Assembly (NCBI RefSeq): GCF_047675955.1
Contig: NC_132915.1
Location: forward strand, 1,339,001-1,403,000
Origin: Chlorocebus sabaeus
Taxonomy: Eukaryota; Chordata; Mammalia; Primates; Cercopithecidae
DNA: 64,000 nt
Reading direction: 5' to 3'
The notes under the pieces are model-generated. The model ran no database searches and had not been told where the DNA came from. It saw nothing but the letters and a program-made list of their open reading frames with translations. Below are positions 56,674 through 64,000 of the stretch, piece by piece (position 1 is the stretch's first letter; every line of letters begins with the position of its first letter). A program made the translations under genes and the position numbers.

Positions 56674-57051
56674 TCTGTATGAATAGTTATACGTAGGATT
56701 ATGACCATTTCATTGTTTAAAAAAATTCTTTTAGAAATGGAAATGATGTTAGAGACAATTTTGTTCAGCTTTTTAACTTAGTACATAAAACAGGCACAGG
56801 AATGACTTCACTATCTAGGGTCAGGCACAGAAGTAACCATTTTCATTTCTGTTCCGGAACTCTTTATTTTTTCCGCTTCTATCATTTACTGCCTTCATCT
56901 TTTGGCTTAATAATACAGTTAATTAAAAGCCTTTTATTCAATTTTTAACCATTCGTTCAGTTGGTTGACATTTAATAAGTACTCAGTCTGGGCCAGGTGC
57001 TGTGATTGGCACTGAAGAGCCTAATATAAATGCATATGATACCTACTGCGA

Positions 57052-57471
57052 TGGTTAATACTGAGTGTCAACTTGATTGGATTGAAGGATCCAAAGTATT
57101 GATCTTGGGTGTGTCTGTGAGGGTGAGCCAAAAGAAATGAACATTTGAGTCAGTGGGCTGGGAAAGACAGACCCACCCTTAATCTGGTGGGCACAATCTA
57201 GCCAGCTTCCAGCGTGGCTAGAAAGTGGCAGGCAGAAAAATGTGAAAAGAGATCGGCCTAGCCTCCCAGCCTGCATCTTTCTCCCGTGCTGGATGCTTCC
57301 TGCCTTGGACTCGAGTTCTTCCGTTTTGGAACTCGGACTGACTGTCCTTGCTCTTCAGCCTGCAGACGGGCTATTGTGGTACTTTGTGATCGTGTGAGGT
57401 AACACTTAATAAACTTCCCGTGTATCTCTATTCCATTAGTTCTCTCCCTCTGGAGAACCCTGACTGATACA
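57052..57471 (+). mobile_element. Solo LTR (ERVL/ERV3-like)
   Basis: It begins TGGTTAATACTGAGTGTCAA and ends '...agaaccctgactgataca', about 420 bp with TG...CA ends. Inside are 'ttggattgaaggatccaaag', 'catctttctcccgtgctgga' and the poly(A) signal region 'cacttaataaacttccc'. It is a well-known mammalian LTR type whose subfamily I leave open. No internal retroviral sequence. Confidence 0.7.
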
Positions 57472-59839
57472 CTTGCCTTACAGAGTCCACAAAAGGAAAT
57501 GAGGCCAAGAGTCGTGATCCAGTCTGGTAAGTGGGTTGGAGGGAGAAACAAGCCTGCCTGGGGGTGTCAAAGAAGACTCCACAGGGAGGTTGGTGTTTTC
57601 ATACTTTGCTTTTGGAAACCCACCAAACTATGAGTTTTGAATTGAGTTTTAATGAATTTTGTTTTTTGCTGAAGGCGTAGCTCTAATATACTATTTGAAA
57701 GGTGTATCACAAAAGAGAAGAGCTCAAATTCATTGAATCAAAATAATGTAGTTTTTAATCGTAATGTGGTAATTAGTTTTTACAGACACCAAAGTCTTAA
57801 GGACTGCTATTAAGCAGATGCAGTAATATGTCTTACCATATTTATTTTCTCATCCGCTATGCAAAGAAGGTAATAGTACCTTTTGAGCAGCAGAGATAGA
57901 ATTTTGCAAAGCGTGAACACATTCTTTGAATTTTTGTTTCTATATTATTAGATATTACACTGTTGAAAATGTCATTACTGAAGGCTGTCGTATTAAAAAG
58001 ATGTAAACCTCACTCTTGAGAGAAATGGGATTGCTGATAATTAAAGCTTTCTTAGGTTATTTTTAGTACCTTTTTTGGATAATAAGATCTTCAGTAGTTT
58101 CAAAACTACACTAAAATATGAAGGTTCTTGGGATCTCAAGTCAAGTTATTCACTCAGGAATATAGTAGTAAAGAGAAGGAGAATAATGTCTTTATTTTCA
58201 TTCATTGAGAAAATGCTATAATATCCAATGTGGAAGGTTAATTAGCCTCCAGATCCCTGAGCCCTTTTTAGCAGAAACAAAAAGGTACCAGTATTTCAAA
58301 GATAAAATTGTGTTCCTTGTTTTGGCATGTAGTTCTGATTTTAGGAGAGAGCTTTGTAAAGATAAGTGAGAGAGACCCCATTTCAAAACAGTACTTTGTG
58401 TTTTGTTTTGTTTTTTCAAAGCAAGCAAAAATCGTACTTTTGAAGTGTGGTTCTGAACCACTCTCTCTGTACCTTTTTATCTCCCAGGGAGTTGACAAAT
58501 AAGGTAGTAGATTTTTTTTTTTTCTTTCTTTTTGTCCTATAGGAAATAGTTTTTGCTATGCCTTCTTCTGTTCTGGTCTAAGGGAAGGTTTGTTGCCCTT
58601 TTCCCCAGCCTCAGATTGACTCTGTATGTCGTGAGCTGACTGTGTGAGTAAAGATGACTTGTGAAACTGTTGGCCGACAGAATTTAGAAAGGAATGCATG
58701 TAAAAACAGAAAGCTTTCCCAGAGTGGTATTTCATTTCTGAAATGCAATTTTTGGCCTTTCACTATTTTAGAGGTGACTGATTTAAATATTTGTTTTTGT
58801 TCTTTTCATCTATAAGCAATTTTAGAACTATTCCACAATAAAACATGTTCTGGCTTTTTCTTTGCAGATAAGTTACAAAACCTTCATTGTAAATTTGTCT
58901 TTAGTCTTCTGTGAATTAATATTTTGATAGACCTCTGCTGGACCACTATAGTGTGATAAGATGGCTAGATCTCCACCCAAAATACATATTTCCTTTGCCT
59001 TCTTAGAGTTGGGGCTAGCTGACAGAGACTGCATTTCCCAAGTCTCATTGCATGTCAGTGGAGCTGGTGACTGGGTTCCACCAGCAGAAATAAGGGTAGA
59101 AGTGATGAGTGCCATTTATAGTCCTGGTCCATTAAATACACCTGTGCTGTTCTTCACATCCTTCCCTAACTGTCTTTTGTATATTGACTCATTACTGCTA
59201 GCATTACCATAATACCTATTAGTATATTTTAATTAATATAATTAATATATAGCTAAGAGTTTATTAGTGGTTTTAGCTAGCTTCTCCAGTTAGTTTGTAT
59301 TCTCAACTAAAGTTTATTATTTCAGCTTAAGTTTTTTGGGAGTGGGTGGATGAGTAGTGTTAAGAGGTAGCATAGATGATTTAAATGAGATACAAAGATT
59401 TTAAAAAATCATTCGTGGATTTAGTGAATTAAGTAAAGCTAATCTATAATTAGAGTTTATAAATTTAGTCACCACCTATGAAACATCTTCCAGAGATCTG
59501 AGATTCTTAAATATAAGATACATTTCACATATCTTTGTTTTAGAGAATATGACAAATGAAGTCAGAATTAAGATTGTATATCACCTTGGATAGATGAACA
59601 AATTGAATTATGACTTTGTACAATTAGGAATATAATTTTCCTATAATGAAACAATCCGTAGGTGAGTTACGAGCAAATCAGTGGATTAGATCTTACATTA
59701 CCTCATTTAAATTGTTACGGTATCTAATAGGTATCTCTTTTGCCTTTTCAGTAGCCTTTGAAGACCAGTTACCTAAAATTAAAAAGAGTGCATCTATCAA
59801 AATAAAGACAAATTAATCTTTATTTAATTAAGGTACACT

Positions 59840-60000
59840 TAATTAAACAGTAAAATGCACAGATCTCAGGCGTTCTGCTCAATGAGCTTCGACAAACGTG
59901 TCTGTCTGTGTAACTAATATGCTGATCAAAAGATAGGACAGTTCCATTACCTAAAAAGTTTTTTCATGCCCCTTTCCTGTCAATATGCCAATTATCTATA
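59840..60000. mobile_element. Old L1 3' UTR-like piece
   Basis: 'acagtaaaatgcacagatct', 'gctcaatgagcttcgacaaa' and 'gataggacagttccattacc' resemble the ancient L1M 3' UTR. Short and uncertain. Confidence 0.45.
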
Positions 60001-60994
60001 CTTTTAATTATACATTTTCTGTGATCAGTGTTAAATTATATTCCAAAAGGTAGTCAGAACCCAAAATGTTATGCTTATTTACACCATGAAGGAATTCAGT
60101 AAGTTCTAATCTTAGATTATTTTTAATAGAAAACATAAGTTTAAAAATATTGATAAAATGAAAATTGTGGACATGCGTCAAAGATCTTTTACTTAGGTGG
60201 TGGTAACAAAAGCTAGTCCAATGCCTAAAGCCAGTCATTTGTGGAGCAGCCTTTCTCTTTCTTTTGATTTATGTTCTACATCAGTCAGTTCGCTCACCTT
60301 AATCTCTCACTGGATTCTTCAGTAACTGATGATTTTCTATTCATCTGTCTACTTTGTTCTCAACCATGCTCCTTCAGCACATCTACTTCCCTCTTCCCTG
60401 CCACCCCAAATCAGCTTGGTTTCATACTACTGAATGATAGAAATACTCTTTCATCTAGACTGTTCCAGCATTTGGAAATAGCCTTTCCTCTAGACTATTC
60501 CAGCATCTTGGTATTTAGTAGGTAATAAATATATTTTTATTGAATGCATTAGTGAATTTTAAGTTGAATTGGGTAACAGTATGGTTCTGTGGTTATAACT
60601 TACATTGTCTATATTTGCCAGGCTCTATGATAAACATTCTCTGTTAAACATTCGTGTTAATTAAGTATGCTTGCCTCTATTTAATTGGTGAAAATATTGA
60701 CATTTATAGAAAGGTTATGTAAGTTGCCCAATGTCACATAGCTAGTATGAAGCTGGTTGGTCAGACACCAAAGTCTTTGGGATAAGTCCTGCAAATTGAA
60801 ATGCAAATTTTGTTAGAATATTTTAAAACTTAGGACAACTTTTAACCATCCTATTTGTCATTTTTTAATAATATTTTAGACAACATGATTTGCAAAAGCT
60901 ACTTTGTGTATTATATGCAAGACCATATGCAAGGAACAAAGCCTCCTTACCTTAAGGATGGTGCCAGAAAAACAGCTAATGTGTTTCTGATTTT

Positions 60995-61244
60995 TCAGAC
61001 AATGTCTCACTCTTTTGCCCAGGCTGGAGTGCAGTGGTGCAATCTTGGCTCACTGCAGCCTTGACCTCCTGGGCTCAAGTGATCCTCCCACCTCAGTCTC
61101 CCGAGTAGCTGGAACTACAGATGCGCACTACCAGGCCTGGGTAATTTTTGTATTTTTTGTAGAGGTGGGATTTCACCATGCTGCCCAGGCTGGCCTTAAA
61201 CTCCTGAGCTTGCCCGCCTCTGCCTCCCAAAGTGCTGGGATTAA
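60995..61244 (-). mobile_element. Alu element (J-like), left member of an inverted pair
   Basis: 'ttcagacaatgtctcactct' to 'caaagtgctgggatta'. It is truncated at the Alu 5' end, lacking 'caggcgtgagccaccgcgcc'. It contains 'cttgacctcctgggctcaag', an AluJ-type word. Confidence 0.93.
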
Positions 61245-61261
61245 AAATAGCTACTGTTTGC

Positions 61262-61525
61262 CAGTAATCCCAGCACTTTGGGAGGCTGAGGTGGGTGGAT
61301 CACCAGAGGTTGGGAGTTCAAGGCCAGCCTGACCAACATGGAGAAACCCTGTCTCTACTAAAAATACAAAATTAGCCAGGCTTGGTGGCATACGCTTGTA
61401 ATCCCAGCTAACTCAGGAGGCTGAGTCAGGAGAATCACTTGCACCTGGGAGGTGGAGGCTGCGGTGCTCTCCAGCCTAGGCAACGAGAGTGAAACTGCAT
61501 CTCCAAAAAAACCAAAAAAACAAAA
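61262..61525 (+). mobile_element. Alu element, 5'-truncated, right member of an inverted pair
   Basis: It starts at 'ccagtaatcccagcactttg', lacking the first ~25 bp, and ends in AAAAAACCAAAAAAACAAAAAG. 'gaggctgcggtgctctccag' shows a loss of about 30 bp in the right arm. It lies 17 bp from the preceding Alu in opposite orientation. Confidence 0.93.
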
Positions 61526-61679
61526 AGCTCTTGTTTATTGAATCATTGATATTTACTGACTTGACACTTTACATACATACTTTGTAATTTTTTTCAAGAA
61601 TAAAAATAATTCTGATTACACCATAATACACAAATGCATTCAGATAAAAATGCAAGCTGTAATTTTTAAATTGAGGTTA

Positions 61680-62345
61680 AATCCACACAACATTAATTCA
61701 TTGTTTAAAATGATTAATTGAGTGCATTTAATGCATTCAGAATGTTGTGCAACTCCCCCCTCTTTCTAGTTTCTGGGTTGTTCCCACTTTTAGTTATTAT
61801 GAATAATGCTTCTGTAAACATTTGTGTACAAACATTTCTCTTGTATGTATTCCTAGAATTGGAATTACTGGGTTTATGGTAATTCAGTGTTTCTTTTTTT
61901 CATCGAGGAACTGCAATACTGTTTTCCACAATGGCTAAAACATTTTACATTCCTACCAACAATTGTCCAGGTTTCCTGTGCCTCTGCATCATTGCCAGCA
62001 CTTGTTATTTTTTGGTTTTCTTGATTATAGCCATCCTACTATGTGTGAAGTGGTATTTCATTACAGTTTTGATTTGCATTTCTGTAATGGCCAGTGATGT
62101 TGAACATCTTTTCGTGTGCTTTTTTGGCCCTTTGTATATCTTTAGAGAAAGAAATATGTAGTTCAGTCTTTTGCCTGTTTTTTAATTTCATTGTCTTCTT
62201 TATTGTTGAGTTGTAAGAATTCTTTATATATTTTAGATACTAATCCCTCATCAGATACGTGATTTGCAAATATTTCCTCCCATTCTGTAGTTGTCTTTTA
62301 TTTTCTTGTTATTTTACTTCGATGCACAAAAGTTAAGTTTTATGA
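61680..62345 (-). mobile_element. Old L1 3' end, antisense
   Basis: 'agttattatgaataatgctt', 'ctgttttccacaatggctaa', 'ttgatttgcatttctgtaat' and 'ttagatactaatccctcatc' are reverse-complement L1 near the ORF2 end, matching the same segment as 11700-12560. Dead copy. Confidence 0.8.
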
Positions 62346-62718
62346 AATCCAGTCTGTTTTTTTATTTGGTTGAACAAGTTATAATTTTAATGTATGTGTA
62401 AATAAATTTTAAAAATAGGACTATTATTTCCATATGTTATTCTGCTCCTTGCTTTTTTTCATTTAAACATGGATCTTGGAGATCTTTTTATGTTGGTACG
62501 TAAGGATTGTCCTCATTCATTAATTAATACATTACCACATACTATAGGTGATATGTTCTGTAACCACCATTCCTCTAGGGACCTAGGGAGAAAGATTTTG
62601 GGGTTGTTGCCTATTTTAGGAAATGGCAAATGGTGAATATCTATAGAATAGAATCCTAAGAGTATTTCTGTGTAGGATACATTCCTGAAAGTCAAGTTTC
62701 TGGGTGAAGTGTATAAAT

Positions 62719-63016
62719 CTTTTTTTTTTTTTTCTTTTGAAACAAGGTCTTGCTCCGTCGCCCAGGCTGGAGCACCGTGGTGATCTCAGCTCACAGCAAC
62801 CTCTGCCTCCTCTTCAAGTGATTCTCATGCCTCAGCCTCCCAGGTAGCTGGGATTATAGGCGTGTGCCACCACACCTGGCTAATTTTTGTATTTTTTAGT
62901 AGAAGCAGGGTTTCACCATGTTGACCAGGCCGGGCTTGAACTCCTGACCTCAAGTGATCCACCCACCTAGGCCTCCCAAAGTGCTGGGATTCCACGTGTG
63001 AACCACTGTACCCAGC
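62719..63016 (-). mobile_element. Alu element
   Basis: A 15-T start, then 'gaaacaaggtcttgctccgt', ending 'aaccactgtacccagc'. It shows moderate divergence and lost a few bases in the left arm ('ctcctcttcaagtgattctc'). Confidence 0.94.
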
Positions 63017-63039
63017 TAGATTTGTCTATTTCTTTTAAT

Positions 63040-64000
63040 CTGCCAGTTTTATCTTCATATATTTTGAAGCTGTGTTACAGGGTCACAAACCTTTGTGGTG
63101 GTTATATCTTCCTTATGAATTGACTGTTTTTTTTTACTATGAAATGTCCCTTGTAGACAGCTCTTTTATTCATTCTGACAATCTCTGATACTTAATTGGA
63201 ATATTTAGTTCATTTACATTTAATGTAGTTCTTATGTTTGGATTTGGATATAACATTTGCTGTCTGTTCATTCAGAAACAGTCTGATTTGAACAGTTTGA
63301 ACAACCTGTTTTCTGTTCTTCTTTCCTGCCCTCTTTTGGGTTGATACGATATTTTTTAGAATTTGATGTTAATTTTTCTATTGACTTTTTATCTATACTT
63401 CTTTGCTTTTTATTTTTAGTGGTTCCTCTAGTGATAAAATATACATTCTCAACTTTTTGCAGTGTGCCTAATAATGTACTGCTTCTGGTAAAATATGTTT
63501 CTTGTAATAGGTCATTCTATTCTCATTTTAAGGAACCTAAGTTAGGAATGCTACGTGTAATGCCTAAGATACCTAGCTGATAACTACCTAATACCTAAAT
63601 TTCAAAGGTTAAACCAAACTTATATTTGCAGAATATAGCCAGTTTGGTTTTGGTATATATTATTTCCTTTTTTAAATTTCTGTGTTCTGTGTCCTAACAT
63701 TTTGTTTAAGAGTTCGGCTTCTATATGAGTAAGAGAAACTGGCTTGTAAATTTCCTGTATTATAATGTTCTTGTCAGATTTTCTTATCAAAGTTATGCCG
63801 AACTCATAAAACGAGGTGAGAATATTTTCCCCTTTTTCTAAACCCTGAAAGGGTCTGCTATAGATTAGCATTACATTTTTCTTAAGCATTAGGTAGAATT
63901 GGTTGGTGAAACTATCTGGCCCTAAACTTTTCTTTGTAGAAGGTTTATAATTACATATTCAGGTTTATGTCATGATTTTATGAGTATGTAGATTTCCTTT
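63040..64000 (-). mobile_element. Old L1 fragments, antisense, running off the window
   Basis: 63150-63540 carries 'cccttgtagacagctctttt', 'cattctgacaatctctgata' and 'tagtggttcctctagtgata', reverse-complement ancient L1. From about 63640 the minus strand reads as ORF2 before the RT core (translation includes NILTSFYEFGITLIRKSDKN). The order of the two blocks is not that of one intact L1, so at least two fragments are present. Confidence 0.7.

Larger units (their letters stand above)
51389..64000 (+). other. ERCC6L2 intron 2 (start; continues past the window)
   Basis: It begins GTATTTATTTT. I searched for the continuation of the ATPase core after GKTVQ (human continues with an Ile-Ser-Phe-Leu type helix, from memory) and saw none in any frame, so intron 2 is at least 12.6 kb. 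Contents are listed separately: Alus, LTRs, L1 relics, hAT fossils and a fold-back. Parts without a call (for example 54262-55489, 57472-59839 and 60001-60994) are AT-rich and unassigned, apart from short L2/MIR-like pieces near 51520-51610, 56955-57035, 60510-60560 and 60640-60790. Confidence 0.85.

Overview
The window is vertebrate nuclear DNA from a simian primate. About two dozen Alu copies (AluJ, AluS and AluY types) lie among decayed L1, L2 and MIR elements, ERV and MaLR LTRs and hAT fossils. There are no bacterial-style operons, and no open reading frame longer than a few hundred bases carries a convincing protein outside one gene. That gene is the 5' part of ERCC6L2, a SNF2-family DNA repair ATPase located on human chromosome 9q22. 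Two coding exons are visible on the + strand. Several exon-2 residues differ from the human protein as I remember it, so a non-human primate is possible. This rests on memory and needs an alignment.

Layout. Positions 1 to about 45,300 are intergenic, or possibly the body of a minus-strand lncRNA that I cannot delimit. The stretch is almost wholly relic repeats: L1 fragments mostly on the minus strand, Alus, a complete ERVK-type solo LTR (40,417-40,955), a nested pair of class I-like LTRs (15,980-17,295), MaLR LTRs and a short U2 snRNA retropseudogene (28,311-28,366). Positions 45,840-47,090 are a CpG island holding the ERCC6L2 promoter and exon 1. It carries a TCTCGCGAGA element, ETS, YY1, GC-box and CCAAT-like sites and no obvious TATA box, as expected for a TATA-less and probably bidirectional promoter. 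Positions 46,965-50,963 are intron 1, 50,964-51,388 are exon 2 (Tudor-like segment plus the start of the helicase core, ending just after Walker A), and 51,389-64,000 are the beginning of intron 2, in which I find no further exon.

I found no new enzyme system, CRISPR array or operon. The less ordinary signals are structural. Two Alus of opposite orientation entered the same target site and are separated by 11 bp; the second contains an internal tandem duplication. The U2 copy is 3'-truncated, has no A tail and has near-intact target-site duplications. Fold-back inverted repeats at 35.3 and 53.2 kb look like template-switch scars. An out-of-frame upstream ORF overlaps the ERCC6L2 start codon.
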